Positions 8,649-16,741 of a stretch of DNA of 50,088 bases are shown piece after piece (position 1 is the stretch's first letter; the number at the start of each line of letters is the position of its first letter). Under the pieces are notes generated by a model. The model was not told the DNA's origin. It searched no databases and saw nothing but the letters and a program-made list of their open reading frames with translations. A program made the position numbers and the translations under genes. This DNA comes from an uncultured Clostridia bacterium (GTDB lineage Bacteria; Bacillota; Clostridia; Peptostreptococcales; Anaerovoracaceae), in assembly GCA_938009115.1 (NCBI GenBank), contig CALLHZ010000020.1, positions 1-50,088 on the forward strand, given 5' to 3'.

Positions 8649-9128
8649 TTAATATCCTAATTCTTTCAATGATCTGGCGAGCACGGCGAAGCGCTCGCTC
8701 AGGAGCTCGTCATCTTTCACCAGCGCATCCCGGAGCAGGCGTATATCTTCATCGATCTTTTCATTTTTCGTGCACACCGATACCGTCATGGCGTCTCCCT
8801 GAAGACCGACGCGCTCGATTAGGGGCTCTTGGGGGTCATAAAGTGCCGGGAACCGGTAGGCTTCCCGAAAGTGCTTCTGTGCCGCGCAAAGGAAAATCGC
8901 CAGATCAAGGACCCTGTGGAGCGGCAGCTCTTCGGATTGCCGGGACCACTTTTCGCCAGTGTAGCGCCATACTTTTGCGGAAATGTCCACTTTGCCCCGG
9001 TCGTTCCACTGGGCCAGTCCCAGAGACAGTCCTTTGGCGTCGGTATCGTAGGCGAAGCGGCCGTCGATGTTTTCATAGTTTTCGGCGACGATCACCGGTT
9101 TGTGCTTCAGATTTGTTGGGATATTCAT
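8649..9128 (-). CDS. DUF6530-like conserved hypothetical protein
   Basis: A 159-residue soluble protein without transmembrane or signal segments. Recognisable stretches are LKHKPVIVAENYENIDG (near 6-22), DAKGLSLGLAQWNDRG (29-44) and KVWRYTGEKWSRQSEELPLHR (51-71). I recall this pattern from a family named DUF6530, but that is memory, not a search. The start at 9128 has an AGGAGG ribosome binding site; eight upstream in-frame codons lack one. Its promoter lies in the large inverted repeat at 9153-9221. No function is known to me. Confidence 0.75.
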   Translation of the reverse strand: MNIPTNLKHKPVIVAENYENIDGRFAYDTDAKGLSLGLAQWNDRGKVDISAKVWRYTGEKWSRQSEELPLHRVLDLAIFLCAAQKHFREAYRFPALYDPQEPLIERVGLQGDAMTVSVCTKNEKIDEDIRLLRDALVKDDELLSERFAVLARSLKELGY

Positions 9129-9152
9129 CGTGCACCTCCTGAAGGATCGCAA

Positions 9153-9207
9153 AATAGCTCGTACTATATTAGTAGATTAGTAAATTACTAACATAGTACG
9201 AGCTATT
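9153..9207. repeat. 15-bp perfect inverted repeat around a nested palindrome (operator-like)
   Basis: The arms 9153-9167 and 9193-9207 are exact reverse complements over 15 bases. The 25-base centre holds a second palindrome of two 7-bp arms around one base (TTAGTAAATTACTAA) and a further TTAGTA copy. The right arm contains the -10 hexamer of the minus-strand promoter, so a protein bound here would block transcription of the 9128 gene. It could also act as a long-loop terminator for the hydrolase gene that ends at 9230. Confidence 0.75.
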
Positions 9208-9221
9208 GCATTTTCTGTCAA
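9193..9221 (-). promoter_or_regulatory. SigmaA promoter for the DUF6530-like/GIY-YIG-like pair
   Basis: On the minus strand a perfect TTGACA (9221-9216) is followed after exactly 17 bases by TACTAT (9198-9193). The predicted transcript starts near 9186 and reaches the start codon at 9128 with a leader that can fold the palindromic centre. Confidence 0.7.
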
Positions 9222-9229
9222 GAGAATTT

Positions 9230-10528
9230 TTAATATGCTTCAGCGATATCCGGGATGCCTGCGTCCTTCAAGTATCCATTGAAGAATGCCAAAACGACTT
9301 GATTCATAGTTTCGATGCAATAGCGCGCGTCGATAGTCCCTATGCCGAGTTTTCCTGCCAGGATCGGAGAAAACAGAGGAAGATCGGTAAAGTTCAGGTG
9401 CCCCGCATCCGAAAAGACTGTTTCATACGCACAGAGCGCATTGGACGATGCGTGGAAGTTATCGTAGGCGTCGCCCTCGGCTTCCCGTGCTGACGTGTAA
9501 TGGTCTTCCGCATAGACGTTCAGCAACGGGACGGGATAAGGCGCCGGGTCGAGGGTGATCTGGCTGTTGTTAAAAGAAATTTCCTCCCCCAGCATGGTTC
9601 CGTCCAGCACGATGACAGCGTCGATATCCCTGCGTTCTCTGCCCAGCTGCGCAGATGCGGCGCCACCCAGGGAATGTCCCATCAGACCGATCTTTTCCTT
9701 GTCGATGGCAGAAAACGGCATGACGGATCCTTCACTGCCGGCTTCATCCAGGATCTTACCAATAATAAAGTTTATATCATCGGTCCGAAGCGTCAGCCAA
9801 TCTCTTGTTACAGTGTAGACTTCCGCTTTACTATCCGGGCCGACGGCTGCGTTGATTTCAGCCGCTTCCGCAATAAAATCCTTGTCTGCGGTCGTGAGTT
9901 GCCCATCGGTGCTCAGCGTATAGAATGCGTGATGGGTGTGTCCGATGCTGGCGACGACGTAGCCGTTGGACGCAAGTTCCGCGAATGTGGAGTAGTTGCT
10001 CCCGCTGAAGCCGAAGGCGCCGTGAGAAAAAACAACGAGGGGCCATTCCCCGTTCGCGCTGTCCGGGTACCAGAACTCCACAGTCAGCGCTCTGTCTTGA
10101 CCTGCATCGCCGAAGGGATCCTGGCGGCCGGGGTCGGTCCATGTATATTTGGCCGTTTGCACCGGATAGGCGCCGGTCATTTTCGGCTGCGTATATTGAG
10201 GAAACAGAATGGCAGGGAATGCGGCGATGGCGATCAAGGCGATGCGGAGCACAAAATGCAGCAGTTGCTTCCGCGGGTGATACGGCCGCTGTGATTTTCG
10301 AAAGAAAGCCACAGCGCCTGCCGCAGCTTGCATACCCAGAAAGAGGGCCAACGACCCATAGCGAAAACTCCACTGTGCTACCCCTGTAAATAAGAGTAGA
10401 CCGAACAATCCTGCCAGGATGATCCGGACTACGCTTTGCTCTTTGATATGAAGGTCTTTTGACTTGGCAGACCAGGCCAGCAGCATCGTCTCCGATGCCA
10501 GCAAAACGACTAAAATAAGTATACCCAA
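9230..10528 (-). CDS. Membrane-anchored alpha/beta hydrolase (PAF-acetylhydrolase/dienelactone-hydrolase-like)
   Basis: About 432 residues. The N-terminal third holds several hydrophobic segments (LGILILVVLLASETMLLAW, then IILAGLFGLLLFTGV and two more). The outer C-terminal part is an alpha/beta hydrolase: an oxyanion-hole stretch VVFSHGAFG, the nucleophile elbow GHSLGG, and a late DAGHLNF supplying the histidine. The layout resembles bacterial PAF-acetylhydrolase-like enzymes that cleave short ester bonds. The start is uncertain: TTG at 10528 has AGGAGGG at a good distance, while ATG at 10576 and TTG at 10591 lack a ribosome binding site but would add residues before the first helix. It follows the HTH gene on the same strand. 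Confidence 0.85.
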   Translation of the reverse strand: MGILILVVLLASETMLLAWSAKSKDLHIKEQSVVRIILAGLFGLLLFTGVAQWSFRYGSLALFLGMQAAAGAVAFFRKSQRPYHPRKQLLHFVLRIALIAIAAFPAILFPQYTQPKMTGAYPVQTAKYTWTDPGRQDPFGDAGQDRALTVEFWYPDSANGEWPLVVFSHGAFGFSGSNYSTFAELASNGYVVASIGHTHHAFYTLSTDGQLTTADKDFIAEAAEINAAVGPDSKAEVYTVTRDWLTLRTDDINFIIGKILDEAGSEGSVMPFSAIDKEKIGLMGHSLGGAASAQLGRERRDIDAVIVLDGTMLGEEISFNNSQITLDPAPYPVPLLNVYAEDHYTSAREAEGDAYDNFHASSNALCAYETVFSDAGHLNFTDLPLFSPILAGKLGIGTIDARYCIETMNQVVLAFFNGYLKDAGIPDIAEAY

Positions 10529-10622
10529 TAGAATGCCCTCCTGATGAAATTCCCCCCAATTATAGAGGCAATCCATCGGAAGGGCAATCAAATTTTAATG
10601 AATAAGCGCTGCAGTGCCTTCA

Positions 10623-11075
10623 TTATTCCGGCATGTCGCTGAGCGAGCGCAGGAAAGTCTCCGCGAATGAAAGCGATCCCCACAGCATGAGACGCATGAT
10701 GTGTTCAGATTCGATATACTGAGACGTCATGGACGCGGGTCCCTGCTCATAAGGGCGGCTGTTCATGATTGCGCCGGTCCAGTTGGCGATCTGAACGGCC
10801 TCCGCGCTGTTCCTTGCCGGGATATCCACGACCGCAGAGATCTTGACATCGCTGACGATATCGCCGATCAATGCCTGCATGCCCGGGAAAGCGCTTCCTT
10901 TGTCACCGTTGCCTGGCCCCTCAAGAAATATACTTAAATCATGGCCTGTTACCCGCCAGGCTTTTCCCATTTTCCGGGCATTCAGTCTCCCTTCGCGGAT
11001 ATAGCGCTGGATGGTTTTCGGGTGCATATCGATCATTTCGGCAATTTGTTCCACCGAATAGTATTTCTCTTTCAT
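10623..11075 (-). CDS. Helix-turn-helix (MerR/excisionase-type) DNA-binding protein
   Basis: A 150-residue protein. Residues 5-55 are a winged-helix domain of the excisionase/HTH_17 type (YSVEQIAEMIDMHPKTIQRYIREGRL, then WRVTGHDLSIFL). The remaining 95 residues contain SDVKISAVVDIPA and a methionine-rich tail, perhaps ligand-binding or dimerising. AAGGAGTG precedes the start. A strong promoter (11119-11147) drives it, and the hydrolase lies 95 bases downstream, so it probably regulates itself and the hydrolase. Confidence 0.85.
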   Translation of the reverse strand: MKEKYYSVEQIAEMIDMHPKTIQRYIREGRLNARKMGKAWRVTGHDLSIFLEGPGNGDKGSAFPGMQALIGDIVSDVKISAVVDIPARNSAEAVQIANWTGAIMNSRPYEQGPASMTSQYIESEHIMRLMLWGSLSFAETFLRSLSDMPE

Positions 11076-11118
11076 CGTCGATCACTCCTTTTCAGATTAA
11101 ATAGATCTCTATAAGAGA

Positions 11119-11147
11119 ATAATAAGGAATAATAAAGACTATGTCAA
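11119..11147 (-). promoter_or_regulatory. SigmaA promoter of the HTH-hydrolase operon
   Basis: On the minus strand TTGACA (11147-11142), 17-base spacer, TATTAT (11124-11119). The region is A+T-rich, unlike the flanking genes. Confidence 0.65.
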
Positions 11148-11201
11148 GTTATTTTTAGTAATTTACGGAAAAACATCCTGCGCTGTCCTGCGAAAGACAA
11201 A

Positions 11202-11229
11202 TTGACATCAAAAGAAGATGCGTTATACT
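11202..11229 (+). promoter_or_regulatory. SigmaA promoter of the racemase/diguanylate cyclase genes
   Basis: TTGACA (11202-11207), 16-base spacer, TATACT (11224-11229). It is back-to-back with the minus-strand promoter at 11119-11147, with 54 bases between the two -35 boxes. Confidence 0.6.
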
Positions 11230-11290
11230 AAAATAATAAGGAAATGTATAGGTCTATCCGCTATTTTGAATATCGCACAGGAGGTTCTCC

Positions 11291-12016
11291 ATGGAAAAAG
11301 CAGCGAAGGTCCTCATCCTCAGATGGGAAGCGGGCCACGTCCCCGAAGGATTGATGCAACTGGAGGAGATGCCCGGCAACAGCACCAACCCGAAGTCCTA
11401 TCCCTTCCCGGTCAGAATGGTGCAAGTGAAAGGGGCTAATGCCCAGACTGTTATCATCCATCCCAGCCAGGCCGTCCTTTCTGACATGATCAGGCTTTCA
11501 AAAGAGATGATCGAAAAGGAGAACATCCGGGCCGTTACCACCAGCTGCGGTTTCAATGCGGTATTCCAGAAGGAGCTGGCCGAAGCGTTGAGTGTCCCAG
11601 TCTTCACTTCCGCTTTGCTTCAGGTGCCCTTTGTTCAGAATATGATCGGCTTTCGCCGCACAGTAGGAGTCATCACGGCCAATAAGGCGGCCTTGACGGA
11701 AGCCCATCTTCGCGCCTGCGGGATCACCGAAGATATGAACGTGGAGGTCATGGGGCTGGAGGATGCGCCGGAATGGGGCAAGATTTTCGATCAGCCGGAC
11801 GAAGCCTTTGACATCGAAGCTGTGAGCCGAGAGATCATCGGTGTGGCTAAAGAAGGCGCCAGGAGGAATCCGGATATGGGCGCTATCGTTTTGGAATGTA
11901 CGGACCTTCCGCCTTATGCCAAGAGGATCAGCGAAGCGACGGGCTTGCCGGTATTTGATTTCGTGTCCATGATGGGACATGTCGCCATCGCTTTGGGCGA
12001 TATCGAGTTATATTGA
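11291..12016 (+). CDS. Aspartate/glutamate/hydantoin racemase family protein
   Basis: A 241-residue cytosolic protein of the Asp/Glu racemase superfamily. The two catalytic cysteine positions are present: Cys86 in TTSCGFN and Cys203 in LECTDLPPY, spaced as in the family. The N-terminus, with long loops before VIIHPSQA, differs from MurI, so this is not the cell-wall glutamate racemase; hydantoin, maleate or aspartate racemase-like enzymes are closer. The start has AGGAGG. The GGDEF gene follows after 30 bases on the same strand. The substrate cannot be told from the sequence. Confidence 0.85.
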   Translation: MEKAAKVLILRWEAGHVPEGLMQLEEMPGNSTNPKSYPFPVRMVQVKGANAQTVIIHPSQAVLSDMIRLSKEMIEKENIRAVTTSCGFNAVFQKELAEALSVPVFTSALLQVPFVQNMIGFRRTVGVITANKAALTEAHLRACGITEDMNVEVMGLEDAPEWGKIFDQPDEAFDIEAVSREIIGVAKEGARRNPDMGAIVLECTDLPPYAKRISEATGLPVFDFVSMMGHVAIALGDIELY

Positions 12017-12046
12017 TCCGGGGATCGCAAAGCGGAGGGGCCGGCC

Positions 12047-12961
12047 ATGAACGATTGGATTAAAGACGAATACTACCGGTTCATATTTGACAACAGCCTG
12101 GACGCCATCATGCTTTCGCATCCCAACGGCAGGGTATTCAAAGCCAACCGCGCTGCCTGCGAAATGCTCCAGAGGACCGAAGAAGAGATATGCCGGGAAG
12201 GCCGGGACGGGATCGTCGATACCGATGATCCGCGCCTGGCGTCGGCGCTGGCGCAGCGTCTGCGAACGGGCCAGGTCCGTGCCGAAATGACTTTCATCCG
12301 CAAAGACGGCAGCCGGTTCCCCGTCGATGTTACTTCGGCGATCTTCAAAGACGGCGGAGGACGGCGGTGGACGGTCATCATCGCCCGTGACATTACCGAA
12401 GCCAAACACATGGAAGCAACGCTCCGCAAGGCCCAGGAAGACGCCATGCATTATGCGTCTTACGACTATCTGACCGGGACCCTCAACCGGAAGACCTTCG
12501 TGGATCGCCTGCAACAGGAGATGAACCGGTCAAAAAGAGAAGAGCGGGTGCTGAGCCTGCTCCTTCTGGATGTGGATCATTTCAAGTCCATCAATGACCG
12601 TCTCGGCCACGATGCGGGAGATGCTGTCCTTCAGGCTTTTGCCATGACTATCGTTCGCGGCCTTCGCCCCTACGATTTCTGCGGCCGTTACGGCGGAGAC
12701 GAATTTATCGTCTGTCTGCCCAACACGACGAGTCGTCAGGCATTGAATGTCGCCGAGCGTTTGAGGAAAAAAATCGAAGGAGAGTACTACACGTATCAGG
12801 ACCATATCATGCATTTGACCGCCAGCATCGGCATCAGCAGCTATGACTGGGATTCCTTTATCGTTCCGTCTTCCGAGTTGATTTCCATCGCGGATCAAAA
12901 CATGTATATCGCTAAAAAAAGGCACAACTTCGCATGTGGCATCCATTCGGGAGGCCGGTAG
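12047..12961 (+). CDS. PAS-GGDEF diguanylate cyclase
   Basis: A 304-residue soluble protein. Residues 8-120 form a PAS domain (FDNSLDAIMLSHPNG..., ending in ARDITEAKHMEATL). Residues 135-300 form a GGDEF domain: DYLTGTLNRK at 140-149, LLDVDHFKSIND at 174-184 and an intact GGDEF at 216-220. The inhibitory I-site RxxD (R207-D210) is exactly five residues before GGDEF, so feedback control by c-di-GMP is expected. There are no membrane segments, so the PAS domain senses a cytosolic signal. The stop lies inside a bidirectional terminator hairpin. The enzyme makes c-di-GMP from GTP. Confidence 0.93.
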   Translation: MNDWIKDEYYRFIFDNSLDAIMLSHPNGRVFKANRAACEMLQRTEEEICREGRDGIVDTDDPRLASALAQRLRTGQVRAEMTFIRKDGSRFPVDVTSAIFKDGGGRRWTVIIARDITEAKHMEATLRKAQEDAMHYASYDYLTGTLNRKTFVDRLQQEMNRSKREERVLSLLLLDVDHFKSINDRLGHDAGDAVLQAFAMTIVRGLRPYDFCGRYGGDEFIVCLPNTTSRQALNVAERLRKKIEGEYYTYQDHIMHLTASIGISSYDWDSFIVPSSELISIADQNMYIAKKRHNFACGIHSGGR

Positions 12962-12975
12962 GGCCACCTCCCGAA
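12946..12975. terminator. Bidirectional terminator-like hairpin between convergent genes
   Basis: Arms 12946-12954 and 12967-12975 are perfect 9-bp complements (TTCGGGAGG/CCTCCCGAA). A further GGCC pairing inside is interrupted by one base. It covers the stop of the GGDEF gene and abuts the stop of the convergent ABC gene. T-tracts are poor on both sides. Confidence 0.5.
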
Positions 12976-12976
12976 A

Positions 12977-14896
12977 TTACGCCGGATCCAGCGCTCCGGT
13001 GTACAGCTGATAATATTTACCCTTCTGGGCGATCAGGTCATCATGGTCGCCCCTTTCTATGATCCTGCCGTCTTCCAGCACAAGAATGGCCCGGGCGTTC
13101 TGCACCGTGGACAGCCGGTGGGCGATGACAAATACGGTCCGTCCCTCCATCAGCCGGTCCATGCCAGTCTGGACCATTCTTTCGGTCCGTGTATCAATGC
13201 TGCTGGTCGCTTCGTCCAGGATCATCACCGGCGGATCGGCAACAGCGCATCGGGCGATGGAGATCAGCTGGCACTGCCCCTGGGAAAGTTCACTTTCGGT
13301 GCCGGAGATCTCTGTCTCGTATCCCTTGGGCAGACGGCTGATAAAACCGTGAGCATTGGCCAACTTCGCCGCGCTTATCACGTCCTCGTCGGAGGCCTCC
13401 GGTCGGCCGTAGCGGATATTCTCCATGATAGTGCCGCTGAAGAGGCTCGTGTCCTGAAGCACCATGCCCAGCGTCCTGCGGAGGTCCGGCTTGCGGATGC
13501 GCTGGATCGGAATGCCGTCATACAGGATCTCGCCCTCCTGCACGTCGTAGAATCGGTTGATGAGATTGGTGATGGTGGTTTTGCCTGCTCCTGTGGAGCC
13601 TACAAAAGCGATTTTTTGGCCGGGCCGGGCATAAAGATCTATGCTGTGAAGAACGGGCTTGCCTGTCTCATAGGCAAAATTGACGCCGTTCAGACGAATA
13701 TCTCCGGCAAGCTCCGTCAGGAGAACATTTCCGTCGGTCAGCGCTTCTTTCCACGCCCATATACTCTCCGGTCCTTCGGATTCTTCCAGACGATCCCCTT
13801 TTCGGATGGCTTTGGTCAGTGTGACATGACCATCGTCCTCTTCGGCTGCTTCGTCCATCAGGTCGAAGATCCGGCGGGCGCCGGCCAGGGCCATGACCAC
13901 GGAATTGATCTGCTGGGAAATCTGGCTTACGGGATTGCTGAAATTTTTAGACAGTGTTAAAAAGGAAGCCAGGCCGCCCAACGTCAGCGCGGAATGTTCT
14001 CCCATGGCCAGTAAGCCGCCGGCAACGGCGATCAGCACATATTGCAGGTTGCCCAGGTTGCCCAGAATGGGCATCAGGATGAGCCCGTACCGGTTGGCCT
14101 TTGCCGTCTGTATGAACAGCTCGTCATTTTTTTTGTCAAAATCCTCTTTTACGGCTTTTTCCCGGGAGAAGACCTGAACGACTTTCTGTCCGTTGATCAT
14201 TTCCTCCACGTAGCCGTTCACCTGGCCTAAAACCGCTTGCCTTTTTTTGAAGTGCTCGGCAGACTTTCCACCGATCCGGGCAGTCACCTGGAAGATCACC
14301 AGGACCATACCCAGGACCAGAAGTGTCAGAAGCGGACTGATGGCCGCCATGGCGGCCAGTACGAACACAATGGTCAGCAGGGAGGAGAATACCTGGGGGA
14401 TGCTTTGGGAAAGCATCTGGCGCATGGAGTCGGTATCGTTTGTGTACCGGCTCATCACATCGCCGTGGGCATGGGTGTCAAAATATTGCAGGGGCAAGCG
14501 CTGCATGGCGGAGAACATCCGGTTGCGGATATTTTTCAATACCCCGTGGGAAATGGCCACCATGTTGAGCTGATACAGGAGGGCGGAGGCGATGCCCGCG
14601 GCATACAGGACGCCCATCCTGGTGATCGCAGCGGCAAGGCCGCTCAGGTCCGGCGTTTTTGACAGCAGCAGGGGCGCGATGTGATCGTCGATGAGCACCC
14701 GGAGAAACAAGGCTGAAGCGACGCTGACCAATGCGCTGAACACGATGCAGACCAGTGCTGAGATGAACCGCGCGCGGTAGGATTCGCTCACATAGGCCAG
14801 CACTCTTCGCATCGTTTTTGCCGCATTTTTGTCGATGCGGATCTTTCCCTGGGCGGCCTGATCGTGCCGGGGGCCGGGTCTGCTATTGATTGCCAT
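12977..14896 (-). CDS. ABC exporter half-transporter (TMD-NBD), second subunit
   Basis: A 639-residue MsbA/MdlB-type half-transporter. After a basic 40-residue tail, six membrane helices span about 60-350, and the ATPase domain fills the last 245 residues. Walker A is GSTGAGKTT, the Q-loop lies in MVLQDTSLF, the signature is LSQGQ (a usual variant in this group), Walker B is VMILDEATSSIDTRTE and the switch histidine is in IAHRLST. An insert of about 50 residues (EEDDGHV... to ...GNVLLTELAGD) precedes the ATPase. GGGAGG sets the start at 14896, overlapping the upstream gene by 14 bases. With the upstream gene it should form a heterodimeric multidrug or lipid exporter. Confidence 0.92.
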   Translation of the reverse strand: MAINSRPGPRHDQAAQGKIRIDKNAAKTMRRVLAYVSESYRARFISALVCIVFSALVSVASALFLRVLIDDHIAPLLLSKTPDLSGLAAAITRMGVLYAAGIASALLYQLNMVAISHGVLKNIRNRMFSAMQRLPLQYFDTHAHGDVMSRYTNDTDSMRQMLSQSIPQVFSSLLTIVFVLAAMAAISPLLTLLVLGMVLVIFQVTARIGGKSAEHFKKRQAVLGQVNGYVEEMINGQKVVQVFSREKAVKEDFDKKNDELFIQTAKANRYGLILMPILGNLGNLQYVLIAVAGGLLAMGEHSALTLGGLASFLTLSKNFSNPVSQISQQINSVVMALAGARRIFDLMDEAAEEDDGHVTLTKAIRKGDRLEESEGPESIWAWKEALTDGNVLLTELAGDIRLNGVNFAYETGKPVLHSIDLYARPGQKIAFVGSTGAGKTTITNLINRFYDVQEGEILYDGIPIQRIRKPDLRRTLGMVLQDTSLFSGTIMENIRYGRPEASDEDVISAAKLANAHGFISRLPKGYETEISGTESELSQGQCQLISIARCAVADPPVMILDEATSSIDTRTERMVQTGMDRLMEGRTVFVIAHRLSTVQNARAILVLEDGRIIERGDHDDLIAQKGKYYQLYTGALDPA

Positions 14897-16622
14897 CGAA
14901 ATCGCCTCCCTTCGTTTGGGATTCGAATACTTCCCGATATACGGTATTGCTTTCCAGCAGCTCGCTGTGGGTTCCGAAGCCGTTGATGCGGCCGTTGTCA
15001 AGGACGAGAATACGGTCTGCGTCCTGAATGGAGGAGATCCGCTGAGCGATGATCAGCTTCGTCGTTTCTGGCAGCTCCTGGCGTAAAGCCTCTTTGATGC
15101 GGGCTTCGGTCTGCGTGTCCACAGCGCTGGTGGAGTCGTCCAGGATCAGGATCTTTGGATTTTTCAGCAAAGCGCGGGCGATGCAAAGGCGCTGCCTTTG
15201 CCCCCCGGATACGTTGGTGCCCCCCTGCTCCAGGCGGGTGTCGTATCCGTGGTCGAACCGGCGGATAAAGCCGTCGGCCTGAGCCAGTTCGCACGCCCGC
15301 ACCAAATCTTCGTCTGTGGCTTCCGGATTGCCCCAGCGCAGATTTTCGGCAACGGTGCCTGCAAAAAGGGTGTTGCGCTGAAGGACCATGGCGACGCTGT
15401 CCCGCAATGCCTTCAGACTGATATCCCGCACATCGGTTCCGCCCACTACCACCGTGCCTCCGGTAACATCGTAGAGCCGGGGGATCAGCTGGACCAGAGT
15501 GCTCTTTCCGCTTCCTGTTCCCCCAAGGATACCGACGGTCTGTCCCGGCAGGATCTCCAGATCGATGTCCCAAAGGCACGGCGAAGAGGGGTCTCCTGTA
15601 TAACTGAACGAGACGTCTTTCAGCCGAATGGAACCGTCCGGCACGCAGGGGACAGCCGACTCGGATTCTGCGATCGAGGAGGCTTCATCCAGGACTTCTG
15701 CGATGCGGGCTGCGGCCGCCCGGGAGATCGTAGACATCACCAACACCATGGACAGCATCATCAGGCTCATGAGGATCTGCATCGTATAGGTGATCATGCT
15801 CATCAGCTGCCCGGTGGTCATGCTGCCACCGAGGATCAGCTTTGCCCCGACCCACGAAATGAGAAGCATACAGGCATAGACGCTGGCTTGCATCAGAGGC
15901 ATCGTGCCGGCCAGGTATCGCTCGGCTTTCACAAAATAATTGTAAAGGGTTTCGGATACCCGGGAAAACTTTTCGATTTCGCGGTCTTCCCGCACGAAGC
16001 TTTTGACGACCCGGATCCCCCGCAGGTTTTCCTGCACCACACGGTTCAGATCGTCATAGGTGCGAAATACTTTCTCAAAGACAGGAAGGGCATGCTTCAT
16101 GATCAGGATCAGCCCTGCGGCCAGGAACGGGAGCACGCCAAGATAAATCAAAGCCAGGCGGCTGTTGATCCGGAAGGCCATGACCATGGCGAAGACCAGC
16201 ATGGCCGGGCTTCTGGCACCCATGCGGATGAGCATCATGAAAGCCTGCTGCACGTTGGTGACGTCGGTGGTCAGGCGGGTGACCAGGCTGGATGTGGAGA
16301 ATCTGTCAAGGTTGGAAAAGGAGAAGGACTGAATGTTGTGGAACAGGTCGCGCCGGAGGTTTTTTGCAAACCCGGCGGAAGCCCTGGCTGCGGCGTTGGC
16401 CGCAAGGACACCGAAATATAACGACAGGAGCGCCAGCAGGATCAGAAGGACGCCTCTGTTCAGGATGTGACCCATGTTTCCGGCTTCTACACCTGCATCG
16501 ATCAGATCCGCCATGATGAGGGGGATCGACACTTCCAGCAGTACTTCGGCCATGATGAACAAAGGCGACAGCAGTGTATCTTTTTTATATTCGCGCAAGG
16601 AGGCGGTGAGCTTTTTTATCAT
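14883..16622 (-). CDS. ABC exporter half-transporter (TMD-NBD), first subunit
   Basis: A 579-residue MdlA/YheI-like half-transporter with six membrane helices in residues 15-310 and an ATPase domain from about 335. Walker A is GGTGSGKST, the Q-loop lies in MVLQRNTLF, the signature is VSGGQRQR and Walker B is ILILDDSTSAVDTQTE. The catalytic Glu after Walker B is Asp (LDDSTS), while the partner keeps Glu (LDEATS). One degenerate and one canonical site is the known design of heterodimeric exporters such as BmrCD or TM287/288. The start lacks a strong ribosome binding site (AGGTCC only). It diverges from the lipoprotein gene at 16742. Confidence 0.92.
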   Translation of the reverse strand: MIKKLTASLREYKKDTLLSPLFIMAEVLLEVSIPLIMADLIDAGVEAGNMGHILNRGVLLILLALLSLYFGVLAANAAARASAGFAKNLRRDLFHNIQSFSFSNLDRFSTSSLVTRLTTDVTNVQQAFMMLIRMGARSPAMLVFAMVMAFRINSRLALIYLGVLPFLAAGLILIMKHALPVFEKVFRTYDDLNRVVQENLRGIRVVKSFVREDREIEKFSRVSETLYNYFVKAERYLAGTMPLMQASVYACMLLISWVGAKLILGGSMTTGQLMSMITYTMQILMSLMMLSMVLVMSTISRAAAARIAEVLDEASSIAESESAVPCVPDGSIRLKDVSFSYTGDPSSPCLWDIDLEILPGQTVGILGGTGSGKSTLVQLIPRLYDVTGGTVVVGGTDVRDISLKALRDSVAMVLQRNTLFAGTVAENLRWGNPEATDEDLVRACELAQADGFIRRFDHGYDTRLEQGGTNVSGGQRQRLCIARALLKNPKILILDDSTSAVDTQTEARIKEALRQELPETTKLIIAQRISSIQDADRILVLDNGRINGFGTHSELLESNTVYREVFESQTKGGDFDGNQ

Positions 16623-16741
16623 TAACGGTTGCGGACCTTTCGTAGAATATGGTATAAAATAATCTGTACCATTTTATAGCGTACCCGGCCGGTTGACAAG
16701 TTGTCCGGCCCGGAAATTTCAGAAGGGATATCGGAAAACAC

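Noticed and set aside
15198..16421. A 407-codon plus-strand frame
   Set aside because: Antisense to the ABC exporter subunit; His/Gln/Asp-rich shadow composition and no family motif.
16693..16698. TTGACA upstream of the ModA-like lipoprotein as a -35 box
   Set aside because: No acceptable -10 occurs 15-19 bases downstream (ATTTCA); the hexamer is part of a palindrome instead.
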